Below are positions 1 through 7,737 of a stretch of DNA of 37,976 nucleotides, piece after piece; within the stretch, counting starts at the first letter, position 1, and each line of letters opens with the position of its first letter. The position numbers and the translations under genes were made by a program. Where the stretch lies: positions 1 through 37,976 of the forward strand of contig JBCDBL010000021.1 of the NCBI GenBank assembly GCA_039183635.1, read 5' to 3'. Source of the DNA: JBCDBL01 sp039183635. Lineage in GTDB: Bacteria > Pseudomonadota > Alphaproteobacteria > Caulobacterales > Parvularculaceae. The notes under the pieces were generated by a model. It saw nothing but the letters and a program-made list of their open reading frames with translations. It did no database searches and was not told where the DNA came from.

Positions 1-297
1 GAAATCCATGGACGCCGATCCGTCCGGCCAGAGCCAGACGGCGTTCGACGCCTCCCACTCGTTTTGCCGGACATAGAGCCGGTCGGACCTTGCGGACTGC
101 CGCCAGTCGATAGAGGCGACGCTGTCGCCTTGGGCGTAGGGCCTGTATTGCCAGAAGGTCTCTCCGGTCCCGGCGCGCCGACGTCCATGGACGCCCTGGA
201 GCACGCTGGCGGCGATGCGTTCGGCCTCGGCCAGGAGCGGCGGCAAGGGCGCGGCGAGCTTTTCAGCCTGTTGGCGAAGTTTCAGGGCGGAGGTCAC
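1..297 (-). CDS. DUF58 domain protein, 3' end cut by window edge
   Basis: Reading the minus strand from a GTG at 297 gives an open frame to the window edge (99 codons). The N-terminus is a short helical segment followed by the typical start of a DUF58 domain: GRRRAGTGETFWQYRPYAQG, then D-x-V-x-x-IDWR-QSARS-D-x-LYVRQNEWE. The order R-x-Y-x-x-GD...IDWR-x-SAR...L-x-V-R-x-x-E is the family hallmark. An in-frame TAA lies just upstream of the GTG, and an ATG at 332 leads to an immediate stop, so GTG is the best start. It lies 52 bp downstream of the MoxR ATPase on the same strand. MoxR-DUF58 pairs are a common operon unit thought to act as chaperone-like systems for envelope or von Willebrand-type proteins; that role is family knowledge, not seen here. 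The C-terminal part lies outside the window. Confidence 0.85.
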   Translation of the reverse strand, partial: MTSALKLRQQAEKLAAPLPPLLAEAERIAASVLQGVHGRRRAGTGETFWQYRPYAQGDSVASIDWRQSARSDRLYVRQNEWEASNAVWLWPDGSASMDF

Positions 298-349
298 AAG
301 CTTTAAGCCTAACCTTTACGTGGTTTTCTCATGCGTGGCGTCCGCGCGG

Positions 350-1333
350 TCACAGGCGCTCCAGCAACGCATCGATCAGCCCCGGGATCGTCTCCCCGTC
401 GGCCCGGGCGGCGAAGGTGAGCGCCATGCGGTGCTGCAGCACCGGACGGGCGAGGGCGGCGACGTCGTCCAGCGACGGGGCGAGGCGGCCGTCGAGCAAG
501 GCGCGGGCCCGCGCGGCGAGCGACAGCGCCTGGGAGGCCCGGGGCCCGGGGCCCCAGGCGACGGCGGCTTTGATGCGGTCGGCCGCATCGTCGTCAGGGC
601 GGGCGGACCGAACCAGCTGCAATATGGCGTCCACGACGCTTTCCCCGATCGGCATGGCGCGAACAAGCTTCTGGGCGGCGAGGAGATCTTCCGCCGCCAT
701 GGCGGCGGATGTCTCCTGGACCTCTGCGCCGGTGGTGGCGATCAGCATGCGCTTTTCGGCCTCTAGGTCCGGGTAGTCGACGTCGATTTGCAAAAGGAAG
801 CGGTCAAGCTGCGCTTCGGGCAGGGGATACGTGCCTTCCTGCTCCAGCGGGTTCTGGGTGGCGAGGACATGGAACGGGCCGGGCAGGTCGTGACGCGCGC
901 CGGCGACGGTGACGTGGTGCTCCTGCATCGCCTGGAGGAGGGCCGACTGGGTCCGCGGGCTCGCCCGGTTGATCTCGTCAGCCATCAGAAGCTGACAGAA
1001 CACCGGGCCGGGGACGAAGCGGAAGGCCCGGGCGCCGGTCTCGCTCTCCTCCAGAATTTCAGAGCCTAAAATGTCCGCCGGCATCAGGTCCGGGGTGAAC
1101 TGCACCCGCTTCGACGACAGCCCCGTCGCCTCGGCGATGGTGTTCACCAACAGTGTCTTGGCGAGGCCCGGGGCGCCGATCAGCAGCGCATGGCCGCCGG
1201 CGAGCAGCGCGGCGAAGGTCTGGTCGATCACGGCGTCCTGGCCGTAAATCACCTCTGCGACGGCGGCGCGGGCCGTTTTCAGTTTTTCAGAAACGGTTTC
1301 GAATGCGGCTTCGGGCGAGACGTCGTCTGTCAT
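350..1333 (-). CDS. moxR: MoxR-family AAA+ ATPase
   Basis: The 327-aa protein is full length for MoxR ATPases. Walker A is GAPGLAKT (residues 53-60), Walker B ends in LLMADE (DE at 119-120) followed by the MoxR-typical INRASPRTQSALLQAMQE, and the sensor-1 stretch is ATQNP (Asn161) with PLPEAQLDRF after it. The C-terminal lid (about 240-327) is present. The ATG at 1333 has an AAGGA about 13 nt upstream. MoxR proteins are cytoplasmic hexameric chaperone-like ATPases that usually work with a neighbouring DUF58 protein, which is exactly what follows here. The gene is divergent from sppA, with about 250 bp of shared upstream DNA. Substrate cannot be told from sequence. Confidence 0.95.
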   Translation of the reverse strand: MTDDVSPEAAFETVSEKLKTARAAVAEVIYGQDAVIDQTFAALLAGGHALLIGAPGLAKTLLVNTIAEATGLSSKRVQFTPDLMPADILGSEILEESETGARAFRFVPGPVFCQLLMADEINRASPRTQSALLQAMQEHHVTVAGARHDLPGPFHVLATQNPLEQEGTYPLPEAQLDRFLLQIDVDYPDLEAEKRMLIATTGAEVQETSAAMAAEDLLAAQKLVRAMPIGESVVDAILQLVRSARPDDDAADRIKAAVAWGPGPRASQALSLAARARALLDGRLAPSLDDVAALARPVLQHRMALTFAARADGETIPGLIDALLERL

Positions 1334-1584
1334 AAATTGGGACTATCCTTGAAATTGCGGCGGAAGCGAGGCCGGTTACGCCAAATCGGCCCATGGTTGC
1401 GACGAATCGACGAACCTTCGCAAGGAAACGTGAAACAAATTCCCATATTCTTCGCAGCAGGGTTTCTTTCAAGGCCGCCGGGCGCCATCTTAACGTCTCG
1501 ACGTCGCGTTTCGGCCCGATTGGGGATGTAAAGCTTAGGATCGGATGTGGAACGCGTATGACATATTTAAAGGAGCGTAAGTTT

Positions 1585-3453
1585 ATGGTGGCGGGCGAAG
1601 AAAAGGGCTTCACGCTTTGGGGCTTCTTAAAAGGCGCAGGCAAGTTGTTGATTGGCCTTGTGCTTTTACTTCAGGCCTTTGTCGGTCTGGCGCTGATTTT
1701 AATTTTAGCGGCCTTTATCGCCGGCGTCTCCACCCAACAGGAAGCGCCCTTCAGCGTTCCTGACGGTGCGGCTCTGGTCATGGCGCCGGCAGGCGTCCTG
1801 GTGGAACAACGCGCCGAGGTCGATCCGCTGACGGCCCTGTCCGCCCGGGCCTATGGGGCGGAAAGCCCGCCTGAGATCGAGGTGCGTGATTTTGTCGACG
1901 CCCTGCGCGCGGCGAAAGACGATGACCGCATCGACGCGCTCGTGTTGAGCCTTCAGGATCTTTACGTTCCAGGGGCTTACGCCAGCAAGCTCGAAGTCAT
2001 CGCCTCTGAAATCGATAAATTCAAGGAAAGCGGCAAAAAAGTCGTCGCTGTCGGCGATTACTACGACCAGCCGCAATATTACCTCGCCTCTCGGGCCGAT
2101 GAAGTGCATATGAACCCCCTCGGCGGCGTCTTCCTGTACGGCTACGGTCAGTATGGGACCTATTACAAGTCGCTTCTGGAGAAGTTGGAAGTGAACGCAA
2201 ACGTGTTCCGCGTCGGTACGTATAAAGCCGCCGTGGAGCCGTTGCTGCGGGACGACATGTCGCCCGAGGCGAAGGAGGCCAATCTTGCATTCCTGTCCGT
2301 TCTTTGGCGCAGATATGTTGAGAGCGTATCGGCGGCCCGCGATGTGACGCCGGCGACGCTCACGGCGTTTGCCGACGAACAGGACGTTCTGTTGCGCGCA
2401 GCAGGCGGCGACGGCGCCGTCGCTGCGAAAACCGCCGGCCTTGTGGATGCATTGTCCTCCCGGACGGAGCAGCGGGCGCGGCTGATCGAACTTGTGGGCG
2501 AGGACTATGGCGAGCCCACCCAGGTGGGCATGTTCGACTATCTTCGCGTGATGCGGAAAAATAACGACACCTCCGCCCCCAACATCGGCGTCGTGACGGC
2601 GGCCGGAACGATCCTCGACGGCGAGCAGCCGGCGGGATCGGCCGGCGGCGACACCATCGCCCGTCTTCTGCGCACGGCGCGGGAAGACAGCGAGGTCGAA
2701 GCGGTGGTCCTCAGGGTCGACAGCCCCGGCGGCAGCGCCTTCGCCTCGGAGGTTATTCGTCAGGAAGTGTTGGAGCTGAAAAAAGCCGGCAAGCCCGTCG
2801 TCGTGTCCATGGGGTCCCTCGCGGCCTCCGGCGGGTATTGGATTTCCGCGCCGGCCGATGAAATTTGGGCTGCGCCGACGACGATTACAGGGTCTATCGG
2901 CATATTCGGCTTTATACCGACATTTGAAAAAACGATGGCCAAGATCGGCGTTTACACGGACGGCGTGGGGACGTCGCGCCTGTCCGGCGCTTATGATCCT
3001 CTAACGGAGATGTCGCCATACGCGGCGGATCTCATTCAAATTTCCATCGAAGACGGATATAACAAGTTTCTGAACATCGTCTCCGAAGGCCGCGGTCTTG
3101 ATACGGAGTATGTCGGCGAAATCGCCGAGGGGCGCGTTTGGGTCGGAGAAAAGGCGTTGGAGCTGAAGCTTGTCGATAACCTTGGCACTCTTGAAGACGC
3201 GGCCGCCGCCGCCGCTCGCCTTGCAGACCTTGATGAATACGACGTCGTTCCCGTCCGGGAATCGCTGACGCCGTTTGAGGAATTGGTGCAATCTTTATTT
3301 GAAAATATGGAGGCCCGCTTCGGCGCCCGGGTCGAAAACAGCTCGGCGCTGTCTAAGTTAACAGCAAAGCTTGAAGAGCACGTGGCGTTCTTTGAAGACT
3401 TCAACGATCCGTCCGGCGCCTATGCGCGGTGTCTGGCCTGCGACGTACGGTGA
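1585..3453 (+). CDS. sppA: Signal peptide peptidase SppA, 67K type
   Basis: The 622-aa product has a membrane anchor near the N-terminus (about residues 20-47, VLLLQAFVGLALILILAAFI) and two tandem S49 peptidase domains, the long E. coli-like form. The general-base Lys is expected in VFRVGTYKAAVEP (Lys214; E. coli K209) and the nucleophile in GSLAASGGYWIS (Ser415; E. coli S409); both are present. SppA degrades cleaved signal peptides in the inner membrane. An open frame extends upstream to 1393, but the ATG at 1585 is chosen because AAAGGAGCG lies just before it and the protein then starts as family members do. It is the first gene of a plus-strand run (sppA, DUF1285, Nudix, small membrane protein, cca). 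Confidence 0.95.
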   Translation: MVAGEEKGFTLWGFLKGAGKLLIGLVLLLQAFVGLALILILAAFIAGVSTQQEAPFSVPDGAALVMAPAGVLVEQRAEVDPLTALSARAYGAESPPEIEVRDFVDALRAAKDDDRIDALVLSLQDLYVPGAYASKLEVIASEIDKFKESGKKVVAVGDYYDQPQYYLASRADEVHMNPLGGVFLYGYGQYGTYYKSLLEKLEVNANVFRVGTYKAAVEPLLRDDMSPEAKEANLAFLSVLWRRYVESVSAARDVTPATLTAFADEQDVLLRAAGGDGAVAAKTAGLVDALSSRTEQRARLIELVGEDYGEPTQVGMFDYLRVMRKNNDTSAPNIGVVTAAGTILDGEQPAGSAGGDTIARLLRTAREDSEVEAVVLRVDSPGGSAFASEVIRQEVLELKKAGKPVVVSMGSLAASGGYWISAPADEIWAAPTTITGSIGIFGFIPTFEKTMAKIGVYTDGVGTSRLSGAYDPLTEMSPYAADLIQISIEDGYNKFLNIVSEGRGLDTEYVGEIAEGRVWVGEKALELKLVDNLGTLEDAAAAAARLADLDEYDVVPVRESLTPFEELVQSLFENMEARFGARVENSSALSKLTAKLEEHVAFFEDFNDPSGAYARCLACDVR

Positions 3454-3490
3454 GGCGGACCGTTCCGCTGAACGTCACTGTTATGAGGTT

Positions 3491-4063
3491 ATGAGAGAAA
3501 ACGATTTTTTCAAAGGCGTTGCGGCGGCGGCGGGGTCCGACACAGGACTTCCGCCTGTCCACCTTTGGAACCCGCCGTTTTGCGGCGACATCGATATGCG
3601 CATCGCCGCCGACGGCGTTTGGTTCTATAACGGCACGCCCATCGGCCGGCCTGCGATGGTCCGTCTGTTCTCCCGTATCCTGCGCAAGGACGAAGACAGA
3701 TACGTCCTCGTTACGCCTGTGGAGAAAGTGGGCGTGCAAGTGGACGACGCGCCTTTCGTCGCGACGTCTATGACGGTCTCCGGCGCTGGCCGCGATCAGG
3801 CGCTCCACTTCGTCACCAATGTGGGCGACGCTGTGGAAGCGTCCGGCGAGAATCGCATCAGAGTCGAGCTTGATGAAAAAACCGGCGCGCCGAGGCCTTA
3901 CGTCCATGTGCGCGCCGGCCTGGAGGCGCTTATCGCGCGTGCGGTGTTTTATGACATGTTCGAACTGGGCGTTGAGGAAATGACGGACGAGGGCGCGATG
4001 TACGGCGTGTGGTCGGCGGGCGTGTTTTTCCCGTTTATCGCGGCGGAGGCGCTCGCCTCATGA
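3491..4063 (+). CDS. DUF1285 domain protein
   Basis: The 190-aa protein matches the DUF1285 family, known mainly from proteobacteria and without an assigned reaction. Recognisable stretches are PPVHLWNPPFCGDIDMRI near residue 20, then WFYNGTPIGRPAMVRLFSRI, and LVTPVEKVGVQVDDAPFVA; the phrase 'W-P-x-x-G-D-I-D-M-R-I ... G-x-P-I-x-R' is the family signature. No signal peptide or membrane segment is seen, so it is probably cytoplasmic. The ATG at 3491 has GAGG about 3-6 nt upstream; an open frame continues back into sppA but lacks a site as good. Its stop overlaps the start of the next gene (ATGA), so the two are translationally coupled. Confidence 0.85.
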   Translation: MRENDFFKGVAAAAGSDTGLPPVHLWNPPFCGDIDMRIAADGVWFYNGTPIGRPAMVRLFSRILRKDEDRYVLVTPVEKVGVQVDDAPFVATSMTVSGAGRDQALHFVTNVGDAVEASGENRIRVELDEKTGAPRPYVHVRAGLEALIARAVFYDMFELGVEEMTDEGAMYGVWSAGVFFPFIAAEALAS

Positions 4064-4719
4064 GCGCGGTTCATATCAGCGACCCGGCACGCCACGACGA
4101 GGCGGACAGGCTGCGCCGCGCGGTCGTGCGCGCCGACGCCTTCGCCGACGATGCGCTCGACAGAGACATTTTCTTTGACCTGAACCCTGACGCCAAGGAC
4201 CGTGCGCTTCCCTTTGATCGTCTTATTGACGCGGCGGTTCTGGTCCCCGTGGTGGAGCGGCCGGAAGGATTGTCCGTGGTCTTCACGGTGCGATCGTCCC
4301 AAATGCCGTCCCACGCCGGACAGATCAGCTTTCCCGGCGGCAAGATTTCACCTTCCGACGACAGTCACGCCGCCGCCGCAGTGCGCGAGACGGAGGAGGA
4401 GATTGGCGTTCCGGCCCGCAACGTCGAAGTGATCGGTCGCATGCGTCGGCATCTTGGGGGCAAAGGGTATCTGGTGACGCCCTATGTCGGCTTGTTGCCG
4501 CGGGATGTCGCCTTCACGCCGGACCCCCGGGAAGTTGCGGATATCTTCGAAGCGCCGCTGTCTTTTATTCTGAACCCCGATAACCACACAGTCGATGTCC
4601 GCAAGTTTGGGGGCGTCGGTTACAATTTCCATGCTGTGCCCTATGGCGACCATCACATTTGGGGCCTTACTGCCGGGATTATTCATACGCTGGCGATGCA
4701 TGTGCAGGAGGAGGCGTGA
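4060..4719 (+). CDS. Nudix hydrolase, CoA pyrophosphatase type
   Basis: The 219-aa protein carries the UPF0035 signature of coenzyme A pyrophosphatases, VRSSQMPSHAGQISFPGGK, immediately before the Nudix box, whose core is AVRETEEEIG with the metal-binding RExxEE. Family members (E. coli NudL/YeaB, eukaryotic NUDT7/8) hydrolyse CoA or acyl-CoA to 4'-phosphopantetheine and 3',5'-ADP with Mg2+ or Mn2+. The start ATG at 4060 overlaps the stop of the DUF1285 gene, and the stop TGA overlaps the ATG of the next gene at 4719. CoA pyrophosphatase next to a small membrane protein and cca is a conserved order in many alphaproteobacteria. Confidence 0.92.
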   Translation: MSAVHISDPARHDEADRLRRAVVRADAFADDALDRDIFFDLNPDAKDRALPFDRLIDAAVLVPVVERPEGLSVVFTVRSSQMPSHAGQISFPGGKISPSDDSHAAAAVRETEEEIGVPARNVEVIGRMRRHLGGKGYLVTPYVGLLPRDVAFTPDPREVADIFEAPLSFILNPDNHTVDVRKFGGVGYNFHAVPYGDHHIWGLTAGIIHTLAMHVQEEA

Positions 4720-4982
4720 TGAACGGACGCTTGCTTGCGCTCCTGCTTCTGTTCGCGCCCATCGTCATTTACGTGGCGATGCAATGGATACGCGCCCGGG
4801 GCGGCGATGATGAAATCGAGATCCTGACATCCCAAAAGGCGCTCATTCTTGCGGCCGTCGGCGTTGGTCTGGCTGGTGTTACTTTGATCGTGTTCGGACT
4901 TTCAGAGCGCAGCGGCGTCGACGGCTATTACAAGCCTGCCGAATATGTCGATGGCGAACTTGTTCCCGGGCGCATAGAATAA
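4719..4982 (+). CDS. Small two-TM membrane protein, DUF6111-like
   Basis: The 87-aa product has two hydrophobic helices: residues about 4-23 (LLALLLLFAPIVIYVAMQWI) and about 42-62 (ALILAAVGVGLAGVTLIVFG). The second is followed by a short polar tail rich in Tyr and acidic residues (DGYYKPAEYVDGELVPGRIE). The ATG overlaps the Nudix stop (TGATG) and the stop is 4 bp before cca. I assign it to the DUF6111-type proteins from its size, topology and place between a CoA pyrophosphatase and cca. Function is unknown; conserved position suggests simple co-expression with cca. Confidence 0.75.
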   Translation: MNGRLLALLLLFAPIVIYVAMQWIRARGGDDEIEILTSQKALILAAVGVGLAGVTLIVFGLSERSGVDGYYKPAEYVDGELVPGRIE

Positions 4983-4986
4983 CCTC

Positions 4987-6231
4987 ATGGCCGGTGTAAC
5001 GCCCGTCCCGGAGGCCCTGGCGCAGCGTTTCGCCTGGGTCGACGCCCCGGCGTGCCGCGCTGTTGTGGCTGCTTTGGAGGCTACGGAGCCAGACTGTGCG
5101 CGCTTCGTCGGCGGGTGCGTCCGCGACGCGGTTCTGGGGCGTGAGATCGCCGACATCGACATCGCCACGTCCCTTGCGCCTGAGGAGACCATGGCGGCGC
5201 TCGCCGCGGCGGGGCTGCGGCGTATCCCGACAGGAATTGACCACGGCACCGTCACGGCGGTTATCGACGGCGCGCCCTTCGAAATCACAAGCCTGCGCGC
5301 CGACGTCGCCACCGACGGCCGCCACGCCTCTGTTGCGTTCACGCAGGATTGGGACGCCGACTGGCGACGGCGGGATTTCACCATGAATGCGATCTATGTT
5401 ACGCCGGACAAAAGCCTTTACGACCCGGCCGGCGGGGTCGCCGACGCTTTGGAGGGCCGCATACGGTTCATCGGCGATCCGACCGCCCGTATCCGTGAGG
5501 ATTATCTGCGCATTTTGCGGTTCTACAGGTTCAACGCCCGGTTCGGACGCGAAATCGATATGGCGGGGGCGGCGGCTTGCGCAGCGGAGCGCGAAGGAAT
5601 GCGGCGCCTGTCGGCGGAGCGCATCCGCATGGAGATGGTGAAGCTCCTCGTTGCGCCCAAAGCTCCGGCGGCGCTGGAGCGCATGGCCGCCGACGGCGTT
5701 CTCGCCGAAATTTGGCCAACCTTGACGCAGACGGATGTTTTTTCGAACCTCGCCGCCCTGGAGGAGGCGCTGGCCCTGCCGGCCGAGGCGATGCGGCGGC
5801 TGGCGGCTCTTGCGTCTGATGACGGCGCGGCGCTGGCCCGGCGTCTGCGTCTGTCGAACGCGGAAACCGCGACGCTTGTGAAAGCCCTGGCCGCCGTTGA
5901 AGGTCTGCATCCTGATATGGACGCTGCGGCGGCGCGGCGCGCCGCCTACTGGGCGGGCCGACAAGCGTTTTGCGATGGATTGCTTCTCATCTGGGCGCGG
6001 TCCGGCGCCGATGCGACGGATGCAAGCTGGCGCGCCTTTTGGGATGAGATGAGCGCCTGGGAAGCGCCTGTGTTTCCTCTGAAGGGCGCCGACATTCTGG
6101 CCGCTGGCGGCGCGGCGGGGCCCGAAGTCGGACGTGTGCTGGAGACGCTTGAAACCTGGTGGGCGGATGCGGATTTTCCAGAGGAGCCAGCGCTGCGGGC
6201 GAAATTGTCTGAGGTGATGGCGGGGGAGTAG
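4987..6231 (+). CDS. cca: CCA tRNA nucleotidyltransferase (class II poly(A) polymerase family)
   Basis: The 414-aa enzyme adds or repairs the 3' CCA end of tRNAs. The nucleotidyltransferase head shows FVGGCVRDAVLG (residues 40-51) and the metal-binding DID (Asp56, Asp58), then the RRDFTMNAI motif (128-136), YDPAGGVADALEGRIRFIGD, and IREDYLRILRFYRFNARFG typical of the class II neck region. The C-terminal 200 residues are helical and more variable, as usual in alphaproteobacterial forms; no HD phosphohydrolase motif is evident. The ATG at 4987 is 4 bp after the preceding stop. It is the last gene of the plus-strand run and converges on the CoA-transferase across the inverted-repeat element at 6308-6492. 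Confidence 0.93.
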   Translation: MAGVTPVPEALAQRFAWVDAPACRAVVAALEATEPDCARFVGGCVRDAVLGREIADIDIATSLAPEETMAALAAAGLRRIPTGIDHGTVTAVIDGAPFEITSLRADVATDGRHASVAFTQDWDADWRRRDFTMNAIYVTPDKSLYDPAGGVADALEGRIRFIGDPTARIREDYLRILRFYRFNARFGREIDMAGAAACAAEREGMRRLSAERIRMEMVKLLVAPKAPAALERMAADGVLAEIWPTLTQTDVFSNLAALEEALALPAEAMRRLAALASDDGAALARRLRLSNAETATLVKALAAVEGLHPDMDAAAARRAAYWAGRQAFCDGLLLIWARSGADATDASWRAFWDEMSAWEAPVFPLKGADILAAGGAAGPEVGRVLETLETWWADADFPEEPALRAKLSEVMAGE

Positions 6232-6307
6232 TCGGAACGAAAACTTCTGATCTATCCTAATCAGGCTGCGGGGAGTGGCTGTGGCTGCACCGCCGCTGGC
6301 CGCGGGA

Positions 6308-6492
6308 TTAGAGTTTCGGATGTGAATTCGTACGCTTGATTTTCCAACATAGTGCGTCGTCATCCTGACGACAGTCAGGATCCAGGGCCGCTTGCTCTTA
6401 AGTATGCCGCCCTCTCATCCCAGCTTTCGCTGGGATAATGCTTCTTTCGTTTGGATGCAGCCATGCCTGCGAATTCACATCCGAAGCTCTAA
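6308..6492. repeat. 185-bp element with 23-bp terminal inverted repeats and two internal hairpins
   Basis: The left arm 6308-6330 and the right arm 6470-6492 are reverse complements over 23 bp with a single mismatch (core TTCGGATGTGAATTCG). Between them lie two compact hairpins: ATCCTGAC-gaca-GTCAGGAT (6362-6381) and ATCCCAGC-tttc-GCTGGGAT (6417-6436), both of the widespread REP-like palindrome type. No ORF of note is inside and no clear target-site duplication flanks the arms. The right arm contains the TAG stop (6489-6491) of the minus-strand CoA-transferase. It could be a non-autonomous mobile element or a composite repeat; the hairpins could also end transcription of the two converging genes. 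Confidence 0.65.
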
Positions 6493-7724
6493 ATAACGCC
6501 TTTCGCGCCAAGGCTTGCGATGTCCTCCGCACTGAGACCCAGCGCTGTTTTCAAAACGTCCTCGGTGTCTGCGCCGAGGGGCGGGGGCGGAGCATCGTTG
6601 CGGACCGGGGTCTCCGACAGCTTTAACGGGCTCGCCAGATACCGCGCCGCGCCTTCCGCGGGCCGCGTCATGTCCACGGACAACCCCCGCGCCGCCGCCA
6701 GTTCGCTTTCGAACACTTCGTCTATGGTGTTAATCGGCCCGTAGGGCACGCCGGCCGCCTCCAGCGCCGCCATCAGCTTTGCAGTCTCCCAGGCGGAGAT
6801 AAGCGGCGACAGGCGCGGGGTCAGCGCGTCGCGGTTGCGCACCCTGGCTTCATTGGTCGCGTAATCGGCCTCCCCGGCGATTTCCGGCGCGCCGAGAACT
6901 TCGCAAAAGGCTTTGAACTGACGTTCATTGCCGACAGCGATCACGATATGGCCGTCCTTCGCGGCGAACACCTGGTAAGGGGCGATGTTGGGGTGCGCGT
7001 TGCCGAGGCGGCCGGGGGCCTGTCCGCCGATGAAATAATTCATCGCCTGGTTGGCGAGCATCGCCGCCTGGCAGTCGAACAAGGCAAGGTCGAGATGCTG
7101 TCCGACGCCGGTGCGCTCTGCATGGCGCAGGGCGGCGAGGACCCCGGTCACAGCGTACATGCCGGTGAACAGATCGGCGACGGCGACGCCCACTTTCATG
7201 GGTTCTGCCCCCGGCGCGCCGTCCGGCTGTCCAGTGATGCTCATCAGGCCGCCCATGGCCTGGATCAGATAGTCGTATCCCGCCCGCTGCGCATACGGAC
7301 CGTCGTGGCCGAAGCCGGTGATGGAGCAATAGACGAGGGCGGGGTTGTCGGCCTTCAGGCTCTCGTAGTCGAGGCCGTATTTTTTGAGGCCGCCGGTTTT
7401 AAAGTTTTCAACGACGATATGGCTCGTCGCGGCGAGGCGCTTCACGAGGGCCTGGCCCTCCGGTGCGGCGATGTCGAGGGCGACGGATTTTTTATTGCGG
7501 TTCGCACACAGAAAATACGCCGCATCCGTCTGGTCGCCGCTTTCGGTTTTTAAAAACGGGGGCCCCCAGCCGCGCGTGTCGTCGCCGGCGCCGGGCCGTT
7601 CGATCTTGATCACCTCCGCGCCGAGGTCGCCGAGAACCTGTGTCGCCCAGGGGCCGGCGAGGACGCGGCTGAGATCGAGGACGCGTACGCCGGCGAGGGC
7701 GCTGTTTTCGGGATTTGCAACCAT
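6489..7724 (-). CDS. CaiB/BaiF family (class III) CoA-transferase
   Basis: The 411-aa protein starts MVANPENSALAGVRVLDLSR and has the class III CoA-transferase pattern: LAGPWATQVLGDLGAEVIKI, then NKKSVALDI, VENFKTGG, SITGFGHDGPYAQRAGYDYL and MKVGVAVADLFTGMYA, where the Asp of VADLFTG aligns with the catalytic Asp169 of formyl-CoA transferase. Such enzymes move CoA between carboxylic acids through an aspartyl-CoA intermediate; the sequence is closest in feel to the succinyl-CoA:hydroxymethylglutarate-type branch, but the substrate pair is not determinable. The ATG at 7724 has a strong TAAAGGAGG 9 nt upstream, so longer frames reading into the neighbour are rejected. It begins 13 bp after the TonB receptor stop, suggesting one transcript. 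The stop codon lies inside an inverted-repeat arm. Confidence 0.92.
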   Translation of the reverse strand: MVANPENSALAGVRVLDLSRVLAGPWATQVLGDLGAEVIKIERPGAGDDTRGWGPPFLKTESGDQTDAAYFLCANRNKKSVALDIAAPEGQALVKRLAATSHIVVENFKTGGLKKYGLDYESLKADNPALVYCSITGFGHDGPYAQRAGYDYLIQAMGGLMSITGQPDGAPGAEPMKVGVAVADLFTGMYAVTGVLAALRHAERTGVGQHLDLALFDCQAAMLANQAMNYFIGGQAPGRLGNAHPNIAPYQVFAAKDGHIVIAVGNERQFKAFCEVLGAPEIAGEADYATNEARVRNRDALTPRLSPLISAWETAKLMAALEAAGVPYGPINTIDEVFESELAAARGLSVDMTRPAEGAARYLASPLKLSETPVRNDAPPPPLGADTEDVLKTALGLSAEDIASLGAKGVI

Positions 7725-7737
7725 GGGCGGGCCTCCT

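Noticed and set aside
4879..6363. Long minus-strand open frame (about 490 codons) opposite cca
   Set aside because: It lies antisense to a clear CCA nucleotidyltransferase; its translation is Arg/Gly/Pro-rich low complexity without family motifs, as expected from a high-GC mirror frame.
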